Origin: Syntrophorhabdales bacterium
GTDB taxonomy: Bacteria > Desulfobacterota > Syntrophorhabdia > Syntrophorhabdales > Syntrophorhabdaceae
Assembly: GCA_018052995.1 (NCBI GenBank)
Contig: JAGPMK010000002.1
Location: 1 to 53,483, forward strand
Reading direction: 5' to 3'
DNA: 53,483 nt
The notes under the pieces are model-generated. The model made no database searches. It saw only the letters and a program-made list of their open reading frames with translations, and was not told the origin of the DNA. Position 1 is the first letter of the stretch. Every line of letters begins with the position of its first letter. The position numbers and the translations under genes are program-made. This document shows positions 35,983-44,782 of this stretch, piece by piece.

Positions 35983-36396
35983 ATGGGTTTTGAGAAATTC
36001 GGAAGAAAAAGCTTTACAGGGATGACCAAGACAGCAAAGTTTGTTGATTTCCTTGCAGAGGGTAAGGTAAAGGGGACTGTATGCAAACAGTGCGGTGCAA
36101 GGTATTTTCCACCGAGGGCAGATTGTGCTGCATGCCTTTCAAGGGATATGGATTGGTTTGATATGCCCAAAACAGGCAAGCTCGAGACTTATACTATTGC
36201 CTATTATGCACCCTTTGGTTTTGAAAAGGATTGCCCCTATACAATGGGTTTAGTGGATTTTGATGGTGGCCTTAAGCTTTTTGCAAGGCTTTCGGGGGAT
36301 CTAAAACCAGAAGATATAAAGGTAGGTATGGATGTATCTGTAAGGCCTATAACATACGAAGATGGACAGCTATCATTTGAGATATACAAGGTATAA
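35983..36396 (+). CDS. DUF35 zinc-ribbon/OB-fold acyl-CoA-binding protein
   Basis: A 137-residue Zn-ribbon OB-fold protein. The four zinc cysteines are in CKQCGARYFPPRADCAAC, and the OB-fold follows (GKLETYTIAYYAPFGFEKDC...GLKLFARLSGDL). In archaea, such proteins bridge thiolase and HMG-CoA synthase and hold the CoA tail. Here it lies directly after the thiolase, so a thiolase-DUF35 complex is inferred. No HMG-CoA synthase is present. A strong terminator follows. Confidence 0.88.
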   Translation: MGFEKFGRKSFTGMTKTAKFVDFLAEGKVKGTVCKQCGARYFPPRADCAACLSRDMDWFDMPKTGKLETYTIAYYAPFGFEKDCPYTMGLVDFDGGLKLFARLSGDLKPEDIKVGMDVSVRPITYEDGQLSFEIYKV

Positions 36397-36408
36397 GGGT
36401 TAGGTTTT

Positions 36409-36439
36409 AATAAACAGGGGCTTCCAGCCCCTGTTTATT
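36409..36439 (+). terminator. strong hairpin after the thiolase-DUF35 unit
   Basis: AATAAACAGGGGC (36409-36421) pairs perfectly with GCCCCTGTTTATT (36427-36439) around TTCCA. The 3' arm itself is T-rich, although no long T-run follows. Confidence 0.75.
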
Positions 36440-36533
36440 ATGAAATCACTTAAAGGTTACCATAGAGGTTTTTTTATCAAATATTCCTGACATAAAAATT
36501 CAAAATCTCCTTACATACAGGATTAAAAAAGAT

Positions 36534-36562
36534 TGTTACATTTATCACATGAAATGTATATA
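36534..36562 (+). promoter_or_regulatory. candidate promoter with internal operator palindrome
   Basis: TTGTTA (36534-36539), a 17-base spacer and TATATA (36557-36562) form a promoter for the single-domain response regulator. TACATTT (36537-36543) and AAATGTA (36552-36558) form a perfect 7-bp inverted repeat with 8 bases between, overlapping both hexamers. A bound regulator would block polymerase. Confidence 0.45.
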
Positions 36563-36585
36563 TCTGAATATGATAATACTCACCG

Positions 36586-36653
36586 GGCGAGACGCCATAT
36601 CTTACCCCCACCTAACCCCCCTTCTTAAAAAAGTAGGATTTAAACGTCTCGCC
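36586..36653 (+). repeat. long-loop inverted repeat in response-regulator leader
   Basis: GGCGAGACG (36586-36594) and CGTCTCGCC (36645-36653) are 9-bp perfect arms flanking 50 bases of pyrimidine-rich sequence. It lies in the presumed 5' leader, 25 bases before the start codon. It could be a structured RNA element or a remnant of a mobile or duplicated sequence. Confidence 0.45.
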
Positions 36654-36678
36654 TTCCCTTCATAAACAGGAGCATCAC

Positions 36679-37053
36679 TTGGGTGAAAACATCCTGATTG
36701 TAGAGGATCATGACTTTGTAAGAAAATCCCTCAGCGATTGGCTTTGTTCCACATTTCCTGATTACAGGATTATAGATGCAAAAACAGGCGAAGAGGCAGT
36801 GGCTATTGCAAGGGATATCTTACCCTCTGTTGTTATAATGGATATAAACCTTCCTGGGATAAACGGCATTGAGGCAACAAGACAGATAAAAAGAATAGAC
36901 CCTCATACCCAGGTAGCAATCCTGTCAATATATGAGGATGATGTCTATAAAAAAGATGCTATTTTGGCAGGGGCAAGTGCCTATATCTCAAAAAGGATAA
37001 TGTGCAGCGAGCTTATAAAGACAATACAGATGTTCTTATCTGAGCATAGCTGA
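36679..37053 (+). CDS. single-domain response regulator (receiver only)
   Basis: A 124-residue CheY-like receiver of the NarL subgroup but without a DNA-binding domain. The acidic pair is E9/D10, the phosphoacceptor is D55 (IMDINLPG) and the conserved Lys is K105 (YISKRI). The start is TTG at 36679 with CAGGAG upstream. It converges with the NarL-type regulator and its kinase, which lie on the other strand. It could be a phosphate sink or part of a phosphorelay with that kinase; this is inference. Confidence 0.85.
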   Translation: MGENILIVEDHDFVRKSLSDWLCSTFPDYRIIDAKTGEEAVAIARDILPSVVIMDINLPGINGIEATRQIKRIDPHTQVAILSIYEDDVYKKDAILAGASAYISKRIMCSELIKTIQMFLSEHS

Positions 37054-37074
37054 GCTGGAATCAATCCCCAAATA

Positions 37075-37746
37075 TTATTCCAGTGAGGTAATACCATGCC
37101 TTATAGCAAACTTCACAAGCCCGGTTATATCATTTACCCCGAGCTTTTGCATAATCCTGCTTCTGTAGGTCTCAACTGTTTTAGGAGAGATAAATATAGT
37201 ATTTGCGATCTCCGAGCTTGATCTTCCCTCAACCACAAGCTTTAGGATCTCCCTCTCCCTCGGGCTTAACTGGTCGAGGATACTATCTTTTTCTCCTGTC
37301 CTTCTTTGTTTAAAATATTCATCTATTACCTGTTCGGATATCTTTTTACTCAGATAGCGTCTTCCAGACGTTACTGTTATAACGGCATTGATAATCTCTG
37401 CTGCTGCTGATTCCTTGAGGATATATCCGGTTGCCCCTGCCTCTATAGACCTCTGGACATATTCGGGGGATGAATGCATAGAAAGTATTATGACGCGGGT
37501 TGATGGGGATATATCACATATCTGCCTTGTTGCCTCGATGCCGTCCAGTTCTGGCATGGCAATATCCATAATGACAACATTGGGCTTTAAGGCCTTGACC
37601 TTCCGAACTGCCTCTCTCCCATTTTCCGCATCACCTATGACCTCTATATTCTCTTTTGACTCGATAAGAAGTCTTAACCCCTCCCTTAACACAGCATGGT
37701 CGTCGGCAATAAATACAGTTATCCTTTCAACACCTTTTTTTGACAT
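37075..37746 (-). CDS. NarL/FixJ-type response regulator
   Basis: A 223-residue two-component transcription factor. The receiver has DD (15-16), phosphoacceptor D61 (IMDIAMPELDG) and the conserved Lys in GYILKESA. The C-terminal LuxR-type helix-turn-helix covers about 155-215 (LSPREREILKLVVEGRSSSE, ISPKTVETYRSRIMQKLGV). It is encoded 62 bases after a HisKA_3 kinase on the same strand, so the two are a likely cognate pair. Target genes are unknown. Confidence 0.95.
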   Translation of the reverse strand: MSKKGVERITVFIADDHAVLREGLRLLIESKENIEVIGDAENGREAVRKVKALKPNVVIMDIAMPELDGIEATRQICDISPSTRVIILSMHSSPEYVQRSIEAGATGYILKESAAAEIINAVITVTSGRRYLSKKISEQVIDEYFKQRRTGEKDSILDQLSPREREILKLVVEGRSSSEIANTIFISPKTVETYRSRIMQKLGVNDITGLVKFAIRHGITSLE

Positions 37747-37808
37747 AACTTTACTGTATGCGCTCCCCTTGAATCTAAAAGACTATAAAATACTGTTATC
37801 GTAAGCCT

Positions 37809-39395
37809 CTATAACGGGACACTTACAATAACCTTGGTCCCTTTTCCCTTCTGAGATTCAATATGTATACTACCCCTTATAGATATTGTCCTCTCCCTCA
37901 TGGTTGTCAATCCCCATTTAATCCTTTTTTCACTAATATTTCGGTCCTCTCTTATCCCCTTATTATAATAGGTTACATCATCCATGTCGAAACCAATGCC
38001 ATTATCCTCTATGGATAACTGTAATATACTATTTTTTTTATGGAGATGTATGTTTACCTCTGTTGCGCCTGAGTGTTTTGCTATGTTTGTCAATGCCTCC
38101 TGTGATATCCTGAACAGTGCATTTTCAATAGAGAGACTTGGCCTTTCAGTGGGATCATCACCATGGATCCACACATCTATGCCTGTTCTTGAACTAAAGA
38201 GCCTCCCATACCATCGAAGACCAGCTAAGAGCCCATAATCATCAAGGACAGAGGGTCTCAGATCAGACATGACATCACGGATCTTCTCTGTTGTCTGCTC
38301 AAGGATTTTAAGAGAGTCCTTAAGGCGTGATAGGATAGTATCCTGGGCATTATCCTGTAGTTGTGAGGCTATAATATTTAGATTGATACTCAGTGCTGTG
38401 AGGTTTTGACCTACACTATCGTGGAGTTCCTGTGATATCCTCTTTCTCTCTGTCTCCTCGAGTTCCACAAGTCTCGTCGATAGTGCACGGAGTTGCTCCT
38501 GCTGTTCCAGAAGCTCCCTCTGTGCCTTTTTTCTCATAGTGACATCTTTTGTGGTCCCCTCGTAGTATACGATATTGCCCTTTTCATCACGGACAACATG
38601 GGCATTAATGGTGATCCATATAGTGGAACCATCCTTACGATATTGGCTCGCCTCAAAGCCCTTTATATAGCCTTGATCTTCAATGAGTTTCTTGAATCTA
38701 TCCCTGTCATCTGGATTGACATAATGGTGTTGTATATCCTTAACAGTAGTAATCATCTCCTCGGGTGTTGTAAATCCATACATCCGGGCAAGGGCAGGGT
38801 TTACCAGGAGATAACGTCCCTCTGGCGTTGTCTGGAATATACCCTCTGATATATTCTCAAAGATATTCCTATATCTTTCCTCGCTTTTCTGGAGGGCCTG
38901 CTCGGCCTGTTTTCTGTCTGTCTCGTCTGTATATACAGTAACTACCTCCCCGGATGATAATCTATATACATAGTTGTCACGCCATCCCCTTATCCGTTCA
39001 TCGCTGTAAAGACCAATCGGGTGATGTTCTGGTAGCCCTGTTCTGTATACCCGCTGAAGAACCTCTACAAGACCGAATTGGTGTATCCCAGGGAAGACCT
39101 CGTCTATTCTTTTGCCTATTACCTCTGAACTTTTTACCTTTTCTATGAACTCTGCCCCTCTGTTAAAATCCTTTACATAAAAGGTCTTACCTTTATCCGG
39201 GGTCTCATATATGACAACACCTATCTTCATATTGTTGAGAAGCTCCTGATAACGCTCCTGGCATGCCCTTAACTGTTCCCTTGTATCTATACAGGTGTTT
39301 GTTTTTTCTTCAGGGGCTATTTTTTGTAAAATTGGGGTTGTAATGTTTTCTTTTTTGTCTTTTATTATAATAATCCTACCTTTCCTGCCTTGCAT
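37809..39395 (-). CDS. soluble PAS-PAS sensor histidine kinase (NarX/DegS class)
   Basis: A 528-residue kinase without membrane segments. Two PAS domains (about 50-160 and 165-290, the second with a PAC tail GNIVYYEGTTKDVT) precede a HisKA_3 dimerisation domain. The phosphorylated His is in RKRISQELHDSVGQN. An HATPase domain ends the protein (ENALFRISQEALTNIAKH, LSIEDNGIGFDM). PAS ligand is unknown; the cytoplasmic location suggests a redox or metabolite signal. The start at 39395 lacks a strong ribosome site. It lies 28 bases after the alcohol dehydrogenase gene. Confidence 0.9.
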   Translation of the reverse strand: MQGRKGRIIIIKDKKENITTPILQKIAPEEKTNTCIDTREQLRACQERYQELLNNMKIGVVIYETPDKGKTFYVKDFNRGAEFIEKVKSSEVIGKRIDEVFPGIHQFGLVEVLQRVYRTGLPEHHPIGLYSDERIRGWRDNYVYRLSSGEVVTVYTDETDRKQAEQALQKSEERYRNIFENISEGIFQTTPEGRYLLVNPALARMYGFTTPEEMITTVKDIQHHYVNPDDRDRFKKLIEDQGYIKGFEASQYRKDGSTIWITINAHVVRDEKGNIVYYEGTTKDVTMRKKAQRELLEQQEQLRALSTRLVELEETERKRISQELHDSVGQNLTALSINLNIIASQLQDNAQDTILSRLKDSLKILEQTTEKIRDVMSDLRPSVLDDYGLLAGLRWYGRLFSSRTGIDVWIHGDDPTERPSLSIENALFRISQEALTNIAKHSGATEVNIHLHKKNSILQLSIEDNGIGFDMDDVTYYNKGIREDRNISEKRIKWGLTTMRERTISIRGSIHIESQKGKGTKVIVSVPL

Positions 39396-39423
39396 GTTTT
39401 TGTCATAACGAAAAATAACCAGG

Positions 39424-40452
39424 CTAAATAAATGGTTTTATTATAACCTTGAGGCAATCCCTTCCCCTCGAGGCAATATCAAAACCCTTGCCTATTTCAA
39501 AAAGTCCTAGCCTATGGGTTATAAGATCCCCTACCTCAATGATCTTCTGTCCTATAAGCTCTAATGCCTTTTGGTTGTCTTTTGGCGAGGCGCCATAACA
39601 TGTCCTGATAAGGACATCGTTTCTCCAGAAGGGATTAAAATCTATATCTACCGTCTCACCGGGATTGGGGACTGCAAAAAAGAGTATTGTCCCGCCCCTG
39701 TCTACAAGACCAAGGGATTGTCTTGCAGCGGATAATGTGCCAGCACAGACAACAACCTTATCTGCCAGCCTCCCCTCATTTATCTCTGATAATATACCCC
39801 TTACATCCTCATGGGGTTTTAAGGCTGCTGAGACACCGAGCCTCCTTGCTGCATCAAGCCTAAAATCATCCATGTCTGTTGCAATAATCTTTCCCGCTCC
39901 ATAGACCTTGGCAAGTTTTATCATAAGAAGTCCTGCAATACCGCAGCCGAGGATCACAACGGTTTCATCTTTTTGCAGGTCGATAACCCTTAACCCCCTT
40001 ACCACAGTGCCGAGGGGCTCTATAAAAGACCCTTCTTCATAGGATACTGTGTCAGGGAGTATTAAAATCCCTGTATGGACACTTTTACCCGAGACCTTCA
40101 GGTATTCAGCGAACCCCCCTGGTGCAAAATTATTCTTTGTCTGGAAGAACTCACAGGCTGTCTCATGACCCTTTTTGCAAAAATAGCATTCCTCGCACGG
40201 GACGTGATGGGTGGCAAAGACCCTATCCCCTTTTTTAAGATGGGTTATATTGCTACCCACATCTACAACCTCCCCTGCCACCTCGTGCCCCAAGACAAGG
40301 GGTGCCTTTTTTATCCTATACCATTCAAGGACATCACTTCCGCATATCCCGCTTGCCATGATTTTAATGAGGACATCGTCTGCCCCTACCTCAGGGATAG
40401 GAAGCTCCTGAACCTCTACCTTTTTATTGTTGTAATACATCCCTACAAGCAT
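39424..40452 (-). CDS. zinc-dependent medium-chain alcohol/polyol dehydrogenase
   Basis: A 342-residue MDR family oxidoreductase. Catalytic zinc ligands are in SGICGSDVLEW (Cys) and LGHEVAGEVV (His, Glu). The structural zinc site has four cysteines in CEECYFCKKGHETAC. The NAD(P) Rossmann motif is VVILGCGIAGLLMIKLAKV, with ATDMDD afterwards suggesting NAD. It resembles threonine/sorbitol-type dehydrogenases; the substrate is unknown. The start codon directly follows the LsrF-like stop (TAGATG), so the two enzymes are likely translated together. Confidence 0.88.
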   Translation of the reverse strand: MLVGMYYNNKKVEVQELPIPEVGADDVLIKIMASGICGSDVLEWYRIKKAPLVLGHEVAGEVVDVGSNITHLKKGDRVFATHHVPCEECYFCKKGHETACEFFQTKNNFAPGGFAEYLKVSGKSVHTGILILPDTVSYEEGSFIEPLGTVVRGLRVIDLQKDETVVILGCGIAGLLMIKLAKVYGAGKIIATDMDDFRLDAARRLGVSAALKPHEDVRGILSEINEGRLADKVVVCAGTLSAARQSLGLVDRGGTILFFAVPNPGETVDIDFNPFWRNDVLIRTCYGASPKDNQKALELIGQKIIEVGDLITHRLGLFEIGKGFDIASRGRDCLKVIIKPFI

Positions 40453-41361
40453 CTATTTTTTAGCCCTTTTTCTTTTTGTCTTTGCCCTATTCATCTCTTC
40501 AAGGAAGAATTCATAGGCAGATCTTGGCTTCTCACCATTATGGACCACCATCCTCAGTGCCTTTATCATGGCAACAGGGTTATCGGACTGGAAGATATTT
40601 CTCCCCATGTCAACACCCAGAGCACCATCCTGAATGGCGTTATATGCCATGGTGAGGGCATCGAGTTCTGGAAGCTTCTTGCCCCCTGCAATAACAATGG
40701 GGACAGGGCATGAGGCCACAACAGTATCAAATCCCTTCTCCACATAGTATGTCTTTACATATGTGACACCAAGCTCAGCCAGTATCCTTGAGGCAAGGCG
40801 CATATACTTGGCATCCCTTGCCATATCCTTTCCCACTGCCGTAACACCCAGGACTGGTATGCCATATCTGTTTCCCATATCCACAAGGCGGGTCATGTTA
40901 TGGACTGATTGGGTCTCGAACTGCCCGCCTATAAACACCTGAACAGCCATGGCAGCAACATTGAGTCTTATTGCCTCATCAATATCTATGGCGATCTGTT
41001 CGTTGGACAGCTCGTTCAAAATGCTAGGCCCCCCGCTTGCCCGTAAGACAATGCCTTTTTCAAAGGTGGGGGGGATAATGGTCCTCAGGATACCCCTTGT
41101 TAACATAAGGGTATCAGCATAAGGTAGTAACGGGAGTATGGTGACATCTATCCGCTCAAGACCTGTAGTTGGACCCTGAAAATATCCGTGATCTATGGCA
41201 AGCATAAGCGTCCTGCCTGATTTGGGGTTGAATATCCTTGACAATCGATTCTTCATACCCCAGTCAAGATTATTGCATCCTTTTAGGAAAAACGCCTCAC
41301 TCTTTGCTGGTATATCAACATAAAATTGTTTTTCCTTTTCTGATTCATCTATCTCAGGCAT
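40453..41361 (-). CDS. LsrF-like class I (DhnA-type) aldolase/thiolase
   Basis: A 302-residue DhnA/LsrF-family protein. [20 protein letters not shown] and [20 protein letters not shown] closely follow LsrF, the enzyme that cleaves 3-hydroxy-5-phosphonooxypentane-2,4-dione in AI-2 degradation. The Schiff-base Lys is probably in [13 protein letters not shown]. No lsr transport, kinase or repressor genes are present, so AI-2 use is doubtful. The related archaeal ADH synthase of the alternative aromatic pathway is the other option. A clear promoter and AAGGAG precede the ATG. Confidence 0.8.
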   Translation of the reverse strand: MPEIDESEKEKQFYVDIPAKSEAFFLKGCNNLDWGMKNRLSRIFNPKSGRTLMLAIDHGYFQGPTTGLERIDVTILPLLPYADTLMLTRGILRTIIPPTFEKGIVLRASGGPSILNELSNEQIAIDIDEAIRLNVAAMAVQVFIGGQFETQSVHNMTRLVDMGNRYGIPVLGVTAVGKDMARDAKYMRLASRILAELGVTYVKTYYVEKGFDTVVASCPVPIVIAGGKKLPELDALTMAYNAIQDGALGVDMGRNIFQSDNPVAMIKALRMVVHNGEKPRSAYEFFLEEMNRAKTKRKRAKK

Positions 41362-41398
41362 AATAACTCCTTTCTATATTTTAAGAGATTTTTATTTT

Positions 41399-41427
41399 AT
41401 CCTATCCATATAATTTTTCTGTGTCAA
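41399..41427 (-). promoter_or_regulatory. promoter of the LsrF-like gene
   Basis: On the minus strand, consensus TTGACA (41427-41422), a 17-base spacer, and TAGGAT (41404-41399). It lies 37 bases before the start codon at 41361. Confidence 0.7.
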
Positions 41428-41458
41428 TAGAAAATGATGTAGCGTCATAAAACCTTTA

Positions 41459-41487
41459 TTGACACGGTAACTTTCTTATCTTATTAT
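41459..41487 (+). promoter_or_regulatory. promoter of nadE
   Basis: Consensus TTGACA (41459-41464), a 17-base spacer and TATTAT (41482-41487). It gives a leader of about 95 bases before nadE in which I see no known riboswitch. Confidence 0.7.
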
Positions 41488-41587
41488 CAGAGGAAGAAAG
41501 TTGCAAAACCTTGTTTGGGTCTCAATAAAGAAATGCTTAGGGGTCTATATATAGAAGGCAACAACTGTCATAAAAAAAGGAGAGATT

Positions 41588-43321
41588 ATGGAAGAGAATG
41601 GGATATATAGGGTTGCCGTTGCCCAACTGAATACAACTGTTGGAGACTTGCCGGGTAATTATAAAAAAATCCTGGAGGGCATAGAGATGGCAAGGGCACT
41701 GAATGTTGATATTATTGCCTTTCCTGAGCTTACAATCACAGGATGTCCCCCAGAGGATCTGCTTTTAAAGCCAAGATTTATAGAAGATAATATAGACTAT
41801 CTTAAACGTTTATCTGCTTCTGTCCCGGATATAGTTGCTATAGTAGGCTTTGTAGACAGGAAGGGAGCTCGAATCTATAATGCCGCATCAGTATTGTATG
41901 ATAGGGATATAAAGGGTGTATTCTACAAGATATTTCTTACTAACCAGGGTGTCTTTGATGAAAAAAGATATTTTACCCCAGGGGATTCTACTTACGTGGC
42001 TTCATACGGGGGGCTCGATTTTGGTGTGAGTATATCAGAGGACATATGGCATAGACATGGCCCCGCTGCCTCTCAGGCTGAAAAGGGCGCAAGGCTTGTA
42101 ATCAATATAAGTGCCTCTCCATATTATGCAGGGAAGATAAAGTTGAGGGAGGAGGTTATAAGAAGAGCTGCTATTGAAAACAGTGTATTTATTGTTTATG
42201 CAAACCTTGTAGGTGGTCAGGATGAGATTGTTTATGATGGACAGAGTTTTGTCATGGATTGTGAGGGGCGGATCATCTCCCGTGCAGCGGCATTTAATGA
42301 GGATTTCCTTGTAATCGATATGCAGGAAAGGGAGTTGAGATCACAACAAAGAAAAGAGATTACCAGAAATGAAAGGTTCTATGCCGGCAGACTGAATATC
42401 ACAGAGACCATTAAAAGAGATAGAAGACTTATCCCGATACAGGCAGAAAGACCATCAACATGGGATCAGGAACCCAGTCAGGAGGAAGAGGTCTATAGTG
42501 CCCTTGTCCTGGGTCTTGCTGATTACGTGAGGAAAAATGGTTTTAAAAAGGTGGTTCTTGGTATAAGCGGGGGTATTGATTCTGCCCTGGTGGCAACGCT
42601 GGCAGTAGATGCCCTGGGGAGGGAGAATGTGATAGGGATATTCATGCCCTCCCGCTTTACATCAGAGGAATCACGGAAAGATACGATAGGGCTTGCCAGT
42701 AATCTTGGTATAAAACTCCATGAGGTTCCCATAGACGATATCTACGCTATGTATCTCGTTGCATTAAAACCATTTTTTGAGGGTCTAAAAGAGGATGCAA
42801 CAGAGGAGAATATCCAGGCAAGGATAAGGGGTAATATTGTTATGGCATTCTCGAATAAATTCAAATGGCTTGTTTTGACTACTGGCAATAAATCTGAGAT
42901 GAGTGTTGGCTACGCCACCCTATATGGAGATATGGCAGGTGGTTTTGCAGTGATTAAAGATGTCCCCAAGACTATGGTCTACAAACTGTGTGCACATAGA
43001 AACACAAAAGGCGCTGTTATCCCCGAGAATATCCTGAAAAAAGAGCCAACAGCAGAATTGAGGGCAGATCAGAAGGATACAGATTCGCTTCCACCTTATG
43101 AGATATTAGACCCAATACTCAAGATGTATATAGAGGACGACTGGACAGTCGAGGACATTATAAAAAATGGGATAGATGAAAGGGATGCTGAAAGGGTTGT
43201 AAAGATGGTTGATACAAGCGAATACAAGAGAAGGCAGTCTCCCCCGGGTATTAAGATCACGCCGAAGGCATTTGGAAAAGACAGACGGATGCCCATAACA
43301 AATAAATACAGATTATGGTGA
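41588..43321 (+). CDS. nadE: NAD synthetase with degenerate glutaminase domain
   Basis: A 577-residue two-domain NadE. The C-terminal synthetase is intact, with the PP-loop LGISGGIDSALVATL and TGNKSEMSVGYATLYGDMAGG, and amidates deamido-NAD with ATP. The N-terminal nitrilase-like domain keeps E47 (FPELTITG) and K114, but the nucleophile position is S150 (VSISEDIW, where the family has CEDxW). The nearby LPNYGVFDE element reads LTNQGVFDE. Glutamine hydrolysis is therefore probably lost, and the enzyme may use free ammonia. AAGGAG precedes the ATG; length is typical of the glutamine-dependent type. Confidence 0.93.
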   Translation: MEENGIYRVAVAQLNTTVGDLPGNYKKILEGIEMARALNVDIIAFPELTITGCPPEDLLLKPRFIEDNIDYLKRLSASVPDIVAIVGFVDRKGARIYNAASVLYDRDIKGVFYKIFLTNQGVFDEKRYFTPGDSTYVASYGGLDFGVSISEDIWHRHGPAASQAEKGARLVINISASPYYAGKIKLREEVIRRAAIENSVFIVYANLVGGQDEIVYDGQSFVMDCEGRIISRAAAFNEDFLVIDMQERELRSQQRKEITRNERFYAGRLNITETIKRDRRLIPIQAERPSTWDQEPSQEEEVYSALVLGLADYVRKNGFKKVVLGISGGIDSALVATLAVDALGRENVIGIFMPSRFTSEESRKDTIGLASNLGIKLHEVPIDDIYAMYLVALKPFFEGLKEDATEENIQARIRGNIVMAFSNKFKWLVLTTGNKSEMSVGYATLYGDMAGGFAVIKDVPKTMVYKLCAHRNTKGAVIPENILKKEPTAELRADQKDTDSLPPYEILDPILKMYIEDDWTVEDIIKNGIDERDAERVVKMVDTSEYKRRQSPPGIKITPKAFGKDRRMPITNKYRLW

Positions 43322-43357
43322 TCTCCACCGCATAGGTTATTGCAGATTGCAAAGGCT

Positions 43358-44782
43358 CTATGTAGATGTGAGATATCCGTGTATCGACCGCGCAGCCTTT
43401 CTCCCCGCCCCCATGGCAAGGATAACTGTTGCAGCACCGGTTACAATGTCCCCTCCTGCCCATACCCTGTCTCTTGTGGTTTTGCCTGTCTCAGGGTCTG
43501 CAACAAGGGTTCCACGCCTTGTTGTCTCAAGCCCTGGCGTTGTGGAGGGGACAAGGGGGTTGGGGCTGTTTCCTATGGCACATACCACTGCATCCATGGC
43601 AATCTTGAAGTTTGAATTGGGGACCTCAATAGGCCTTCTTCTTCCTGATGCATCGGGTTCCCCGAGCTCCATCTTTATACACTCTATCTCCTTCAACCAT
43701 CCCCTTTCATCACCAATATACCTTATTGGGAGGGTTAACATATTAAATATTACACCCTCCTCCTCTGCATTTTCACTCTCCTCAAGCCTCGCTGGCAACT
43801 CTGCATGGGAACGTCTATATATGATCCTTACCTCATGAGCCCCCATGCGGAGCGCTGTCCTTGCAGAATCCATGGCAACATTACCACCGCCTACAACAGC
43901 CACCTTTAGGTGTTTTTTCACTGGTGTTGATGACATGGGGAATCTGTAGCCCTGCATGAGGTTCATACGTGTTAGATATTCATTCGCAGAATAAACACCA
44001 TTGAGGTTCTCGCCAGGTATATTCATAAACCAGGGTAGACCTGCACCTGTGCCTACAAATACTGCATCAAAGTCCTCAAGGAGTTCGTCAATGGAGCGGG
44101 TTTTTCCCACCACAAAGTCTGTAATGACCTCTACGCCGAGCATCTTTATGTATTCAACCTCCCTTGCCACAATGGCCTTGGGGAGTCTGAATTCAGGTAT
44201 GCCGTAGGTTAATACCCCGCCTGCCCTGTGAAGTGCCTCAAATATGGTGACCTCGTGTCCTAAAAGGATCAGATCCCCTGCAACGGTTATACCTGCAGGG
44301 CCTGAACCTACAACTGCCACCTTTTTTCCAGTTGGCCTTGCCTTTGGCGGTATATCGATCTTGCCCTGCTTTGCCTCCCAATCAGCAAGGAATCTCTCCA
44401 GCCTTCCTATGGCTATCTCACCTTTTTTGTTTGTCAGTATGCATTTGGATTCACACTGGGCCTCTTGAGGACAGACCCTTCCACATACAGCAGGCAGGCA
44501 GTTTTTTTCCTTTAGCTTTTTGATGCCTGCTGCAAAATCACCCTTTACTATACACGCAATAAAATCCGGTATGTCTATCTCTACTGGACAGCCTGTTTTG
44601 CATCGTGGTTTTTTGCACTGGAGACATCTCTTTGCCTCTTTTATGGCAAGCTCTTCTGTATACCCAAGGGCAACCTCATTGAAGTTGTGCCTTCTTATCT
44701 CAGGGGGCTGCTTGGGCATCTCAGTGCGATCTAGATCTATCTTTGAGGATTTTTCAATCTTTTCTTCGCTCATACCTGGCAC
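43358..44782 (-). CDS. nfnB: NfnB: NADPH-binding subunit of ferredoxin-NAD-NADP transhydrogenase (GltD-like)
   Basis: A 474-residue GltD-like flavoprotein. The N-terminal cysteine region for two [4Fe-4S] clusters is CLQCKKPRCKTGCPVEID and CGRVCPQEAQCESKC. The FAD fold is GKKVAVVGSGPAGITVAGDL, and the NADPH fold is LKVAVVGGGNVAMDSARTA. Length matches NfnB (NfnL) better than glutamate synthase small subunit only by context: the upstream overlapping gene is NfnA. Together they reversibly couple NADPH oxidation to NAD+ and ferredoxin reduction by flavin bifurcation. It overlaps nfnA by 13 bases. Confidence 0.92.
   Translation of the reverse strand: MPGMSEEKIEKSSKIDLDRTEMPKQPPEIRRHNFNEVALGYTEELAIKEAKRCLQCKKPRCKTGCPVEIDIPDFIACIVKGDFAAGIKKLKEKNCLPAVCGRVCPQEAQCESKCILTNKKGEIAIGRLERFLADWEAKQGKIDIPPKARPTGKKVAVVGSGPAGITVAGDLILLGHEVTIFEALHRAGGVLTYGIPEFRLPKAIVAREVEYIKMLGVEVITDFVVGKTRSIDELLEDFDAVFVGTGAGLPWFMNIPGENLNGVYSANEYLTRMNLMQGYRFPMSSTPVKKHLKVAVVGGGNVAMDSARTALRMGAHEVRIIYRRSHAELPARLEESENAEEEGVIFNMLTLPIRYIGDERGWLKEIECIKMELGEPDASGRRRPIEVPNSNFKIAMDAVVCAIGNSPNPLVPSTTPGLETTRRGTLVADPETGKTTRDRVWAGGDIVTGAATVILAMGAGRKAARSIHGYLTST

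Noticed and set aside
36409-36678. tRNA or CRISPR repeat in the gap after the DUF35 gene
   Set aside because: The inverted repeats are single and differ from one another; no cloverleaf or regularly spaced repeat is present.
40075-40713. 212-residue plus-strand reading frame
   Set aside because: It lies entirely antisense to the dehydrogenase and LsrF-like genes, resembles no protein, and has no ribosome site.
43358-44782. Glutamate synthase small subunit (gltD)
   Set aside because: The sequence is GltD-like, but no large subunit is present, and the overlapping upstream gene is NfnA, which fits the Nfn complex.
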